Positions 8,607-17,566 are shown, counted from the stretch's first letter. The stretch is DNA of 64,000 nucleotides from JADGQN01 sp035315185 (GCA_035315185.1 DATFYE010000206.1:27378-91377), one strand, 5' to 3'. The notes: generated by a model from the letters alone, not told the origin. A program made the numbers and translations.

Positions 8607-10045
8607 TAGTGCAGCTTCTTTCTCATGACGTAAAGCGAACGGTTGCCGTTGCACAGAGTAAGGGTACGAACAATGTCAAACCGGTCACGAAAAGCAGTTT
8701 CAAAGGTCTCTGCGGCAAGACCGTCGTAAAGGTAATCGCGCCCCAGAGTAATACTGCGAAAGAGGGGATCTTTGGGGCTGACAAATTCGATAAGCAAGAG
8801 ATCATTGGTGAGCTCCGATGCCAGCCCTGCCATTTCATAAAGAGGAATCTGCCCTGTCACCAGTATATGATGGACAACCGCCAGCATCATGACTGCGTCG
8901 AAAGCGCCAAACGAACGTTCAAGGAACGAGGTAGATTCCCTGTTGCGCCATCCAACACCCGGAGTGGGGCTGGCGATGTTAACCACTAGGGGCAGTACGT
9001 CTAAATCTTCTTTCAAAGCCTGCCGCCAAGTTTCTCCGACTACCGCAGGGTCACTATCGATGGCAACAACGCGTGCACCCTGCCGTGCCGCAGCCAGACT
9101 GAAGTATCCGATGTTACACCCAACGTCGAGAATCCTTTTCGGACGGGCTTCGGCCAGCGCCGTTTCCACAAATGATTTCTTCGCTGAAAACTCTTCTGAA
9201 GAATAACCATTAGAACTCATATAAGAGGACCAGTCGGATTCACCCTGTCCTGGCGTAATCTTATCTGTCAGTCTAGCCAGGCGATGGAAGAGCGACCGCA
9301 AAATGAATTTTGTTTTTTCGGCGTCGCTCTGTCGTTTCTTCTGATACATGGCCACATTTCTCTTGCCGACTGTTCTTGAAAGCCATACAGGAAGCGTGAC
9401 AAGCGTGAAAAAAGGCGGGAGCAACTTGCTTGCCAGGCCAAGCAGCGGATAGACATCCTGGGGCCGGAGGCCATCGTGGCCGGTGAGATAGAGCTGGCTC
9501 AGCGGGATACTGAAATGCTTATTGACGAGTAGCGGCAGAAGGAAGTTGCGGACAAACTGAGCATACGGCCGCCATACCGGGTCATTGGGGTCTCTTTTTT
9601 CAAAGGATAGGATATCGACAAATACGGGACGGGGACCACGAAAAAGAATATTACGGGGGTCCGCATCTTTGAGCCCTACCCCCTCATCGAGAAAAGCCGC
9701 GGCGAGTTCGAGCGTTAACTGGGCCGCCGCATGGAGCATCTCAGGAGGCCATTCATGCGCAAAGGAGGGAAAGTCAACCCGCGAATGCTCCACGACTATG
9801 CCCGGCCCCGAATTATCAAACCGGAAATCATCCGGCATCTGACAGCAAAGGCTCTTTCCGTCGACCTCTTCAGCCACCCTGGTCTGTATCAGGGATCCGC
9901 GCTCCGTGAACTGTTGGGCAGTTTGGGAACGAAGAAGCGCGAATAGGCTGTCAATGGCAGGCTTTGCCACAAGCCGCAAGACGCGGCCGTCCACTACAAT
10001 TAACCGGCCGGCAGGATCACGAAACGAGCGAGTGCTGCCGATCAT
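8606..10045 (-). CDS. Two-domain protein: kinase-like N-terminus plus SAM methyltransferase
   Basis: 479 residues. The C-terminal half is a class I SAM-dependent methyltransferase: RILDVGCNIGYFSLAAA (motif I), VVAIDSDPAV, and AVMMLAVVHHIL. The N-terminal half has a kinase-fold flavour (GVGLKDADPRNILFRG then PVFVDILSFEKRD, a DxxPRN-like loop and a metal-site Asp), so the protein may both recognise and modify a phosphorylated or lipid-linked substrate. It is the middle gene of a three-gene surface operon, with 4 bp and 1 bp overlaps to its neighbours. The substrate is unknown. Confidence 0.75.
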   Translation of the reverse strand: MIGSTRSFRDPAGRLIVVDGRVLRLVAKPAIDSLFALLRSQTAQQFTERGSLIQTRVAEEVDGKSLCCQMPDDFRFDNSGPGIVVEHSRVDFPSFAHEWPPEMLHAAAQLTLELAAAFLDEGVGLKDADPRNILFRGPRPVFVDILSFEKRDPNDPVWRPYAQFVRNFLLPLLVNKHFSIPLSQLYLTGHDGLRPQDVYPLLGLASKLLPPFFTLVTLPVWLSRTVGKRNVAMYQKKRQSDAEKTKFILRSLFHRLARLTDKITPGQGESDWSSYMSSNGYSSEEFSAKKSFVETALAEARPKRILDVGCNIGYFSLAAARQGARVVAIDSDPAVVGETWRQALKEDLDVLPLVVNIASPTPGVGWRNRESTSFLERSFGAFDAVMMLAVVHHILVTGQIPLYEMAGLASELTNDLLLIEFVSPKDPLFRSITLGRDYLYDGLAAETFETAFRDRFDIVRTLTLCNGNRSLYVMRKKLH

Positions 10046-10233
10046 TTTTCCTTTTGTTCGTGGTCTCTCTTGAAAATGAAATGGACTATCTTCCTATAGC
10101 GGAAGGCGACACATCCCACGAAGCCGGAGACGATCAGCTGCCAGAGTAGAAGGCCCGAACCGGGGTCAGTATAGGCCTCTGCAGGTGCAACCGTGGAAAT
10201 CAGTAAAAGACATAAAAAGAGAACGAGGGTCAT
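10042..10233 (-). CDS. Small membrane protein of the surface operon
   Basis: About 63 residues: a hydrophobic N-terminus ending in APAEAYTDPGSG, then a second membrane segment (LLLWQLIVSGFVGCVAF) and a basic tail. Proteins with the AYTDPGSG motif commonly precede methyltransferase and sulfatase genes in polysaccharide loci; the function is unknown. The ATG at 10233 is chosen because GGAGGGG lies seven bases upstream. Its stop overlaps the next start as ATGA. Confidence 0.7.
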   Translation of the reverse strand: MTLVLFLCLLLISTVAPAEAYTDPGSGLLLWQLIVSGFVGCVAFRYRKIVHFIFKRDHEQKEK

Positions 10234-10696
10234 GGTCCGGCCCCTCCGATAGCCAGCATTGAGCACATTGCACAACTGACTACAAAAAGCCTATGGGATA
10301 ATCCGATGCCGCAGTTTGCTGATAAACATTCTTAAGCACGCCGGTTCCCATACTTACTTATACGCTTCCGGACTGATCTTGTCAATCCTCTTATTCTACC
10401 GGTAACAGTAGAAACGTGCCGGATTCCTTTCCTGTTTTGTGATATAACAGATAGACTTCCACGGACAAGCCCGTCGTGCTCGGAGCACCATGCGTCCCGC
10501 GGTCAGAAGACGCCTTCACCCGCTCTCAATTGCGTGATTCTCGGCGGCTCGCGTCGCCGGGTACCCGTGGTGCCTTTCCCACGGGTGGTGAAATCTATCT
10601 GGCGAGCACGGCGAGCCGAGTACCCGCTTGCGGGTAAAGCTTCGCCGGTGGAGGGGGCGACGCGAGTCCCACTAAATATAAATGCAGAGGTGAAAC
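10234..10696. other. Intergenic region with two GC hairpins
   Basis: No gene is seen in this 460 bp divergent gap. At 10560-10585 ACCCGTGG pairs with CCACGGGT, and near 10621-10636 ACCCGCTTGCGGGT forms a hairpin identical in core to those near 2370 and 4095. These look like fragments of the window's repeat family rather than terminators, as no T-run follows. Confidence 0.4.
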
Positions 10697-11809
10697 GTGT
10701 CCAAGCTTTTTGAGCAAACAATGATCAAGAACATGGTTCTGACAAACCGGTTCGTCAGGTCGGCTACGTGGGAGGGCATGGCCGGGGAGGATGGGTCATG
10801 CCCTCCTGCGCTTATCGACGTGACGGTTAGACTGGCGCGCGGCGGCGTGGGGCTTATTATTACGGGTCACGCTTTCGTCAGCGAAGAGGGTCGTGCCGGG
10901 CCTTGGCAAATGGGTGTGCACAGCGATGCCCTGCTCCCGGGTCTTACCCGAATGGCGACCGCAGTGCATGATGCAGGTGGGAAGATCGTCATGCAGATCG
11001 CACATGCGGGCAGCCGGGCTCCGGTGCAACTGACCGGCCTTCAATCGATAAGCCCCTCTCCGTTTGAGCATGAGACAGGTCTGGCATCCAGAGAAATGGA
11101 CCAGGGAGATATCGAGCGCGTAACCAGGGCCTTCGCACAGGCTGCGGTCCGTGCGCGGGCAGCGGGATTTGACGGGGTACAGATCCACGGCGCGCACGGT
11201 TATCTCCTCAGCCAGTTTCTGTCGCCATTCTTCAACAAAAGAAAAGATACGTATGGCGGCACCATAGAAAACCGAACTCGCATGGCTCTTGAGGTGTTGA
11301 AAAGTATACAGGTGGCTGCGGGCGCCGATTTTCCGGTATTGATTAAGTTGAACTCGGAGGACTTTCTCGACGGCGGATTTACGGTTAATGACATGCTTGC
11401 AACCTCACGAATGCTCGAGCAGGCAGGCATCGACGCGATTGAGATGAGCGGCGGAACAGTCTTATCTGCTGAATATATTGCTTCCCGCAAGGGCAAGCTC
11501 AATTCAGAGGATCAGGAAGTCTATTACCGCGAAGCAGCGAGGCGCTTCAAAGAAATAATACGGGTGCCTCTCATGCTCGTAGGTGGTATTCGCTCATATG
11601 CGGTGGCTGAGCGCCTTGTCACAGATGGCACGGCCGACTACATCTCCATGTGCCGGCCATTCATCCGCGAACCGGCGCTCGTCAATCGATGGAAGTCTGG
11701 AGACTTCAGCAAGGCACTCTGCATCTCTGATAATGGGTGTTTTAAGCCTGCGTTTCAGGGGCGCGGCATCATGTGCGTCGTCGAGGAAGCCCGCAAACAA
11801 AAGGGTTAG
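10697..11809 (+). CDS. NADH:flavin oxidoreductase, Old Yellow Enzyme family
   Basis: 370 residues forming an FMN-binding TIM barrel. It starts SKLFEQTMIKNMVLTNRFVR and has QIAHAGSRAP, FDGVQIHGAHGYLLSQFLSP (catalytic His pair region) and YISMCRPFIREP. It should reduce activated C=C bonds or related substrates in the cytoplasm. It lacks the FAD/NAD domains of the 2-enoate reductase type. The C-terminal tail reads CISDNGCFKP...IMC; in relatives I remember a Cys-rich iron-sulfur tail here, and an Asp now occupies what may be one Cys position. The start is a GTG with AGAGGTG before it. The stop overlaps the convergent transporter gene by 4 bp. Confidence 0.85.
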   Translation: MSKLFEQTMIKNMVLTNRFVRSATWEGMAGEDGSCPPALIDVTVRLARGGVGLIITGHAFVSEEGRAGPWQMGVHSDALLPGLTRMATAVHDAGGKIVMQIAHAGSRAPVQLTGLQSISPSPFEHETGLASREMDQGDIERVTRAFAQAAVRARAAGFDGVQIHGAHGYLLSQFLSPFFNKRKDTYGGTIENRTRMALEVLKSIQVAAGADFPVLIKLNSEDFLDGGFTVNDMLATSRMLEQAGIDAIEMSGGTVLSAEYIASRKGKLNSEDQEVYYREAARRFKEIIRVPLMLVGGIRSYAVAERLVTDGTADYISMCRPFIREPALVNRWKSGDFSKALCISDNGCFKPAFQGRGIMCVVEEARKQKG

Positions 11810-12729
11810 ACCGCTCTAGGCTCTGCCCAGCGTTTCCTGTATTCCAGCCACACAATGTAGAGGATCATGACGACCGCTGACACTGTGGCCGGCATAGCAG
11901 CCTCCTTGCTGAAAAGCGCAAGGGCAATGCCGCCAGCCACGCCATAGTTCTTGAGCGTCCCCAGCAGCACAAGGGTGGTTGTGTCCTCATCGCTCAGCTT
12001 GATGAGCCTGGCCGCCTTTTCGATGGCCCACCCGAGAACAAACATGCTCACCGCCGCAATGATTGCGACGGCAAAGAGAGAGCCTGGTCGGTACAAGAAA
12101 ACGTCGCGGTTCAGACCAACAACCGTGTACGTGAATATGCAGAATGACCAGTTGACGATGGTGCCTCTAGCGGGCTGAAGATAGCCATCCAGACGCGTCC
12201 ACATAAGAATGCGCGAAGCAATGAGCGGCACAATGATCAGCTCGCCCAGAATCAGAACTACTTTGAACGGATTAAAAAATGTTGGGCCGACAAAGGCGAG
12301 TATAATGAGGGGCATGATCACCAGCCCTCCCAGGTAGCCCCCTATCGTTCCCAGCACCGAGAAAGCGGGATTGCCTCTTAAGAAAAGCGTGAACGGTATG
12401 ACGGCTACGGCAGGGGGAACGGCCGCGAGAAGTATGAAACCGGTACGCAAAGCAGGGTCTTGTACAAAGAGCAGATTGAGGGGCAGGGTCACTCCTGCGA
12501 AGACCACGTAGGTCATGGCGATGCCTGCTAGAAATTGCCTCACAACGCTTCCGATCGGTCGGAAAAGGCTTCCAGAGATACCCATCGTCGAAAGGGTCAT
12601 TACCACGGCGAGACCGGGCAGCGTCAGGGGTTCGGTCCAAGCAGCCGCGCCGCCCCACGCGAGACCGACAACCAGGCCAAGGAGCATTATTACATTCCGG
12701 TCACGCAACAGTTTCTTAACGACACGCAT
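11806..12729 (-). CDS. BASS-family (bile acid:Na+ symporter-like) transporter
   Basis: 307 residues with about nine or ten hydrophobic segments, for example VIMLLGLVVGLAWGGAAAW, FILLAAVPPAVAVIPFTLF and NWSFCIFTYTVVGLN. The repeated helix-break pattern (AVPPAVAVIPF; GTLKNYGVAGG) is typical of the bile acid:sodium symporter and related arsenite-transporter fold. It acts in the inner membrane, probably on an organic anion. No partner gene is seen: it converges with the OYE gene and sits 15 bp downstream of a small lipoprotein gene. Confidence 0.8.
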   Translation of the reverse strand: MRVVKKLLRDRNVIMLLGLVVGLAWGGAAAWTEPLTLPGLAVVMTLSTMGISGSLFRPIGSVVRQFLAGIAMTYVVFAGVTLPLNLLFVQDPALRTGFILLAAVPPAVAVIPFTLFLRGNPAFSVLGTIGGYLGGLVIMPLIILAFVGPTFFNPFKVVLILGELIIVPLIASRILMWTRLDGYLQPARGTIVNWSFCIFTYTVVGLNRDVFLYRPGSLFAVAIIAAVSMFVLGWAIEKAARLIKLSDEDTTTLVLLGTLKNYGVAGGIALALFSKEAAMPATVSAVVMILYIVWLEYRKRWAEPRAV

Positions 12730-12744
12730 TCAGCAAGCCATTCC

Positions 12745-12969
12745 TTATTTCGGAACCCAGCCCTTTTTTGTTTCAAGACAGCGTTTTGTTTCCTCCAGAA
12801 CAGCGCAAGAGTCATTAGCCTGCCCTTTTTTTGCGAGCACTTGTTTGGCCTCCCGCTCACATGCCGCTTTATCCACGTCAAAGTCCTTGAGGCTTTTGGT
12901 AGGATGGGTGTAGGTTGTGCCGCAGGCCGCGACTAACAGGAGTGCACCGGCTGCCAGCAATAGCTTCAT
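12745..12969 (-). CDS. Small lipoprotein
   Basis: 74 residues. The signal peptide MKLLLAAGALLLVAAC ends in a lipobox (VAAC), so the mature protein is lipid-anchored at its Cys and only about 59 residues long. It has three more Cys residues (AACERE, DSCAVLE, KRCLE), which could form disulfides in the periplasm. The ribosome site GGGGGA lies four bases before the ATG. Function unknown. Confidence 0.75.
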   Translation of the reverse strand: MKLLLAAGALLLVAACGTTYTHPTKSLKDFDVDKAACEREAKQVLAKKGQANDSCAVLEETKRCLETKKGWVPK

Positions 12970-12993
12970 AGAGTCCCCCGTTTCTTTGGTTTC

Positions 12994-13428
12994 TTACGTT
13001 TCTTCGGTTGAACCAGAAGTACGAGAGAAACCAGACGAACTTTTTTCGTTTATTAACTTCTCAATTACCGGCTTATCAGCCTCTGGAAAATCGTACTGCC
13101 CCAGTTCGGTCGGCAACACCCACCGAATCTCCTGATGGTCGTGGAGCGTATACTCTCCGGCGACGTGATACGCGCGGTATACGAGAAGTTGGACGGTTGC
13201 GTGAGAATATGGATAGGTGCTCGAACAGAAGAATTCCCCGATCTTTGCTTCGATGCCTAGCTCTTCGCGAAGCTCTCTCCGGAGGCATTCCTCGGGCGTT
13301 TCGCCTGGTTCGATCTTGCCCCCCGGAAATTCCCACTTCCCCGCGAAGCGCCATCCTTTCTTTCGCCTGGCTATCAGGATCCTTCTGTCTTTCTCTATCA
13401 CAGCAGCCGTGACAATAAGCGGTTTCAC
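12994..13428 (-). CDS. mutT: MutT-type Nudix hydrolase (8-oxo-dGTP pyrophosphatase-like)
   Basis: 144 residues with a full Nudix box: GGKIEPGETPEECLRRELREELG. The N-terminus (VTAAVIEKDRRILIARR) and the C-terminal WVLPTELGQYDFPEADKP match the MutT/CTP-pyrophosphohydrolase group that cleanses oxidised nucleotides. The start appears to be a GTG. It lies 24 bp upstream of the lipoprotein gene and may share its transcript. Confidence 0.9.
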   Translation of the reverse strand: MKPLIVTAAVIEKDRRILIARRKKGWRFAGKWEFPGGKIEPGETPEECLRRELREELGIEAKIGEFFCSSTYPYSHATVQLLVYRAYHVAGEYTLHDHQEIRWVLPTELGQYDFPEADKPVIEKLINEKSSSGFSRTSGSTEET

Positions 13429-13633
13429 CGGCGTTTCACCCTATCCAACTCAAATCCCAATGTCAACAAATTCTCAAACTCAAGAGACCATCCGTGCAGG
13501 ATCAGTGTACTGGTTCTTCAGCAGCATATCAAGCCCGGCAATACTACGTGAGATTCCCACGATTCAAGTGCGGGCAATGATTTCGCCCTAACGTTTCACC
13601 ACAACAAGACGATAATTGAATAGGGGCACTCCA

Positions 13634-14140
13634 TTGAAAGTCGATAGCACTACCCCCAGCCTATCTCCAGCCCAGCGAACGGCAGCAGGTTCGTCGCAAA
13701 AACCAGGTAAGAACTCAAAAGCGGGAACCAGGCAATCCGTCGCAGATCAGACCCAGCAGGAGAAAGTCAAGCAGCAGGTCCAGGAGCTTAAGGCTCGAGA
13801 ACAGAAGGTGATAGCGCATGAGATGGCCCACAAGACAGCTGGCGGCCAGTACGCTGGGGCTGTCCGTTACCAGTACACCACCGGACCCGACCACCAGTCT
13901 TATATTGTTGGTGGTGAAGTCTCCATCGACACCTCCGAAGCAAAGACCCCGGAAGAAACCGTGCAAAAAATGGAGCAGGTCAAGAGAGCGGCCTTGGCCC
14001 CGGCAGATCCCTCCCCACAAGACTACTCGGCTGCATCAGCAGCAGAACAAATAGAGCAGAAGGCTCGATACGAGATGATGAAGGCAGGCTACGAAAAGAG
14101 TTCACCACAATCAGAGAAGCGCATCGACACCTCTGTTTAA
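13634..14140 (+). CDS. SprA-family putative metalloprotease
   Basis: About 168 residues. The zinc-protease motif HEMAHKTAGGQYAG lies in the middle, followed by GPDHQSYIVGGEVSID and TPEETVQKMEQVKRAALAPA, matching the conserved block of SprA-related putative metalloproteases. The N-terminus is Ser/Thr/Gln-rich and low-complexity. There is no ATG; a TTG at 13634 with AGGGG seven bases upstream is preferred over the TTG at 13616. Substrate unknown. A short GCCCC...GGGGC hairpin follows at about 14148-14163. Confidence 0.75.
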   Translation: MKVDSTTPSLSPAQRTAAGSSQKPGKNSKAGTRQSVADQTQQEKVKQQVQELKAREQKVIAHEMAHKTAGGQYAGAVRYQYTTGPDHQSYIVGGEVSIDTSEAKTPEETVQKMEQVKRAALAPADPSPQDYSAASAAEQIEQKARYEMMKAGYEKSSPQSEKRIDTSV

Positions 14141-14275
14141 CGACGATAGCCCCAATTTTAGGGGCGGAATGACGGCTCACCGACAAGCTGTTGGAACTCT
14201 TAGTTTACATACGGCAGGCTGGATTTTTGATGCATTCCTGGTTAATGATTCAGCCGATCACGGTAGCAATAGTCT

Positions 14276-14400
14276 ATGGCAGCTTGGATTCAAAAATAGA
14301 GCGAGGCGACAAGTCGGATAGCGACGGAGGCGTACTATAAGTACGTCGGAGTCGTGCCGACGCAGGCAACGAAGCTATATGAATGAAGCCAAGCTGCCAT
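14276..14400. repeat. Palindromic interspersed element, copy 2
   Basis: 125 bp. Terminal arms are ATGGCAGCTTGG and its inverse (AAGCTGCCAT), and the core is GTACT-ATA-AGTAC within GGCGTACTATAAGTACGTCG. It contains CGCAGGCAACGAAG, shared with the copies at 47216 and 40500. It ends 1 bp from the stop codon of the gene that follows. Confidence 0.8.
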
Positions 14401-14401
14401 G

Positions 14402-15511
14402 CTATTCGACGAAGACTGCTAGTACCGCCCCCACCCCCAGCGCCAGCAGAAAAATTCCGGGTAAGAACGAAACTCCCATCGCGTGCGCTTGACGAAAAAG
14501 AGCACTGTTTTCGCGAAATGCGGCTGCACCGCCGGCCACTATTGCCAGCCAGGCAAGCCCGCCACCCAGTAGAAGAACGCCGCCGACTGCTCCTCCTACC
14601 TTGAGATTGAAGAAGAAGTCTACCCACGATGATGAGCCCTTCTTCTGTGCTGAGTTAACTGCTCTGCCCGCAACATGGGGTTTCTCTTCAGGCCGCATTT
14701 CTGTTTCAGGTGCGACTTTGGGGGGCTCTTCTGCAGCCTTCGGACTCAAAGCTACCTGCCCCGTGGAAGATGGTTGGTCCGGCTCGATTTTCAAAGGTGG
14801 CTGTTGGGGTGCCGAAGCCTGGGCTAACGGCTGAACCTTAGGTTCTGTTTTACTTTGTGGCTGCGCAACCGGCGCTTCTCTGCTCACTGCTGCACCCGAC
14901 TGCTTCACACTTGACATGGCTTGTTGATGAGCTTCCGCTGCCAAAGGGGCGGCTCTGCCCGTTGTTTCTGCTTTTGGAACTGGCCTGATTTCTTTGGTCG
15001 TCGGCGTGGGCTCGCGATCCACTTTAGCCGGTTTCGGAGTTCCCGAAGCCTGTGTCGCAGCTATATTACCTCCTGTGCGAACCACGTAAAAGCTCCGCCC
15101 TTTGTCCTGTGACGATTTCTTGAACCACCTGCCTTCGATCCTGTCCATCGTCACGAATTTTCCTTCGAAATTTCCCGTTACCTTGCCGTTAACGAACTCC
15201 TGCAGCGCAAACGTGCCGTGCTCGTTAATCGTGCCCTTCAACTGGATGTCGCCCCCGAAGGCTTCATAAGAGTAGGTACCGTGGAGGCTTGGGCCGTCCT
15301 GGTAGAGTCTCATTTCGATCTTCAGCCCTTTGGCTATCTCTCCGTGGAAAGTGGACGGTCCGGAAGTATTGAGGACGGCACTTTCCGCAGTGGCCTGTGC
15401 GCTGGTGCACACCATCATGGGCAGGACGGCAATGATCGCCGCACAGACTGCCAGAGCTTTCTGAGCCGGTGAGACCGGACCGGATCGCCGCTTCAACCAC
15501 AACATAGGCAT
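14402..15511 (-). CDS. Secreted/membrane hypothetical protein with Pro/Lys-rich linker
   Basis: 369 residues. It has a signal-like helix (LAVCAAIIAVLPMMVCTSAQA), then a roughly 100-residue globular segment (STFHGEIAKGLKIEMRLYQD, GRWFKKSSQDKGRSFYV), then about 140 residues rich in Pro, Glu, Lys and Ala (PAKVDREPTPTTKEIRPVPK). It ends in two membrane helices (VGGVLLLGGGLAWLAIVAGG and VSFLPGIFLLALGVGAVLAV). I do not recognise a family; the front part probably faces the periplasm. A near-consensus sigma-54 promoter lies about 160 bp upstream, so expression is probably activator-dependent. Confidence 0.7.
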   Translation of the reverse strand: MPMLWLKRRSGPVSPAQKALAVCAAIIAVLPMMVCTSAQATAESAVLNTSGPSTFHGEIAKGLKIEMRLYQDGPSLHGTYSYEAFGGDIQLKGTINEHGTFALQEFVNGKVTGNFEGKFVTMDRIEGRWFKKSSQDKGRSFYVVRTGGNIAATQASGTPKPAKVDREPTPTTKEIRPVPKAETTGRAAPLAAEAHQQAMSSVKQSGAAVSREAPVAQPQSKTEPKVQPLAQASAPQQPPLKIEPDQPSSTGQVALSPKAAEEPPKVAPETEMRPEEKPHVAGRAVNSAQKKGSSSWVDFFFNLKVGGAVGGVLLLGGGLAWLAIVAGGAAAFRENSALFRQAHAMGVSFLPGIFLLALGVGAVLAVFVE

Positions 15512-15668
15512 GACTTAGTCACCCCCTCCATTTTTATCGTTTATCGCCTGTATCATTACTTACTTAAGCTCCTCCACATGCGCTCCTGAAAGCCTCGCGC
15601 GGGTTAAGCGTCGTTTCGCGTTAGACTTCCCTACGGATGAGCTACCGGTCAAGCTTCTACCAGTGGTC

Positions 15669-15684
15669 AGCAAGGAGTGTGCCA
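15669..15684 (-). promoter_or_regulatory. Sigma-54 promoter upstream of the 15511 gene
   Basis: On the minus strand the sequence is TGGCAC-ACTCC-TTGCT, a full match to the -24/-12 consensus with exact 5-base spacing. Transcription would start near 15657, leaving a leader of about 145 bases before the ATG at 15511. No other gene lies between. Confidence 0.75.
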
Positions 15685-15821
15685 GGAATGAATGGAGAGT
15701 AAAACGGGATTCTTCTTTGGATGCCGCAGAGTTTCAAAATTTCTGTGTAGCTCTGAATTACTGATGAACACAGGGCGCTGGAGCCACTTCCAGGCATGCG
15801 GCGGAAATATTTCGCCGGCCC

Positions 15822-15843
15822 TTCTCCTCACAATTGAGGAGAA
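15822..15843. promoter_or_regulatory. 22 bp perfect inverted repeat, possible activator site or terminator stem
   Basis: TTCTCCTCA-CAAT-TGAGGAGAA, 9-bp arms with a 4-base loop. It lies about 175 bp upstream of the inferred sigma-54 transcription start, where enhancer-binding proteins usually bind. It also lies 65 bp past the ligase stop codon, so a transcription-end hairpin is possible, though no T-run follows. A second imperfect palindrome centred on AAATATTT lies at 15801-15821. The rest of the 15512-15907 gap holds no gene. Confidence 0.45.
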
Positions 15844-15907
15844 CGTGTACCACTCATGCAGGAAATAATTTCCTCACGGTGGGGAAGCAAAAGACCCTTT
15901 GACTTCC

Positions 15908-17566
15908 TTATCCCCGGCTTTCCTTCTCGACCTTATCGGTGATAATCTGGCGCAGAGCCTTCTTATCAATCTTCCCTACTTCGGTCATAGGAAAGGCGTC
16001 AACTAGTTCCAAGCGCTCAGGAAGCTTGATGACGGAAATATTTCGCTCTTCCTTGAGGAAACGGCAGAGCTCATCGAGGGTCAGGCTCTGGCCTCCTTTT
16101 GGCAAGACAAAGGCGCACCCTTTTTCTCCAAGAATGCGGTCAGGCATGGACACGTAAGCGCAGTTTTCCACCTTCGGGTGGGCGAGGATGTGATTCTCTA
16201 CCTCTTCGGCACTTATTTTTTCACCGCCCCGATTGATCGTATCCTTTATCCTGCCCTCCACGCTGACATACCTGCCTCTGTACATCTTTACCACGTCACC
16301 CGTGCGATAAAAGCCATCAGCGCTAAACGCCTTCCTGTTGTACTCCAGAGAGTTATAGTAGCCCCTGATCGTTGTCGGGCCGCGCACAAGTAACTCGCCA
16401 AGCTCTCCATAAGGAACCTCTTTCTCATTTTCATCTACCACCCGGACTTCATCATCCTCGAACATGGGAGCCCCTTGAGTATTCAGGAGCAGCTCTTCGG
16501 AATCACCACGTTCGGTCCAGAAAAGCATGCCTTCAGACATCCCAAGGTTCTGGTGGTAGTCGCAGCCGAGTACCGGCTTTATCTTTTTCGCCGCCTCAGC
16601 ATTTAACCGCGCGCCGCCTGCCAGTATCGCCTCGAGAGAACTCAAATCAAACCGACCAAGCTCCGGAGCCTCCATCCACCTGATCAGCAGAGCGGGGGGC
16701 GTAGGCATGATGGTTATCCTCTCCTTCTGAATCGCGTCAAACACGACGTCGGTCCTGGGCGAAGGGATTAACACGACTCTTCCTCCGCGATAGATGACCC
16801 CTTGCAGTCCGGGGGAACAGAGTGCAAAGTTGTGGTTCACAGGAATGGCTATACCCATCACCGAGTCTTTTGTAATGCGTACGATTTCCCCGGCCCTCTT
16901 GCACATGAGCGCGTAATCATTGTGTGTCCGCGGAATGATCTTCGGGACACCCGTCGTCCCTCCGGACAGCTGGAATACGCCCGGCTCCATGGGATCGGGG
17001 CGAAATTTTTTTAGAGATTCTACCGGTGTACGCTCTTCGATTTTGTCTGCGAGCAGCGAGGAGATCGAAATAAACTCTCCATCGACCTTCTGACCGGACA
17101 CAAAGGTGAGCCTCAGGCTAGGCGTTTTCTTGCGGATCTCGCGGGACATAGTCTGGTGAGAGAAATCCTTGAATGCTGACGGAATAACGTGGGCCTTGGC
17201 CTTTGTAAACTGGGCAAAGAAGCCTATCTCGGCATCCCGGTGAACCGGAAGAGCCATGATGGGGATCACGCCGATTTTTACGGCAGCGAAATAGACATAA
17301 GCAAATTCGAGCTCGTTGGGGAGCTGCATGATCATCCTGTCATACGGCCGCAAGCCCCGCTCGATAAAGTGCAGGGCCAGTCTCGTTGCGCGCTCGCCGA
17401 GCTCTCTGTAGCTCACATATTCGCCGTTGCACACCAGCGCTACCCGCTCCCCATACTTAGCCACAGCCTCATCGAATTCTTCGCCAAGGGTCTTCCCGAC
17501 CCAATAGCCTTTCTCTTTGTATCTCTTGGCAAATTCTTCCGGAAACGGTACAAATCCTTCAAGCAT
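15908..17566 (-). CDS. Aryl-acid adenylating enzyme (EntE-like AMP/CoA ligase)
   Basis: 552 residues of the ANL superfamily: LSGGTTGVPKIIPRTHNDY (P-loop), YHQNLGMSEGM (A5), FYRTGDVV (A7), GRIKDTINRGGEKISAEEVE (A8) and EVGKIDKKALR with the catalytic Lys. The HNFALCSPG stretch and overall layout match 2,3-dihydroxybenzoate-AMP ligase and relatives, so an aromatic acid is the likely substrate. No siderophore synthetase is nearby. It follows a molybdenum hydroxylase operon on the same strand, 264 bp away, so making an aryl-CoA or aryl-AMP for that pathway is plausible but unproven. Confidence 0.85.
   Translation of the reverse strand: MLEGFVPFPEEFAKRYKEKGYWVGKTLGEEFDEAVAKYGERVALVCNGEYVSYRELGERATRLALHFIERGLRPYDRMIMQLPNELEFAYVYFAAVKIGVIPIMALPVHRDAEIGFFAQFTKAKAHVIPSAFKDFSHQTMSREIRKKTPSLRLTFVSGQKVDGEFISISSLLADKIEERTPVESLKKFRPDPMEPGVFQLSGGTTGVPKIIPRTHNDYALMCKRAGEIVRITKDSVMGIAIPVNHNFALCSPGLQGVIYRGGRVVLIPSPRTDVVFDAIQKERITIMPTPPALLIRWMEAPELGRFDLSSLEAILAGGARLNAEAAKKIKPVLGCDYHQNLGMSEGMLFWTERGDSEELLLNTQGAPMFEDDEVRVVDENEKEVPYGELGELLVRGPTTIRGYYNSLEYNRKAFSADGFYRTGDVVKMYRGRYVSVEGRIKDTINRGGEKISAEEVENHILAHPKVENCAYVSMPDRILGEKGCAFVLPKGGQSLTLDELCRFLKEERNISVIKLPERLELVDAFPMTEVGKIDKKALRQIITDKVEKESRG

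Noticed and set aside
14276..14400. Intrinsic terminator
   Set aside because: The structure is far longer than a terminator stem, lacks a T-run, and is one of a family of homologous copies.
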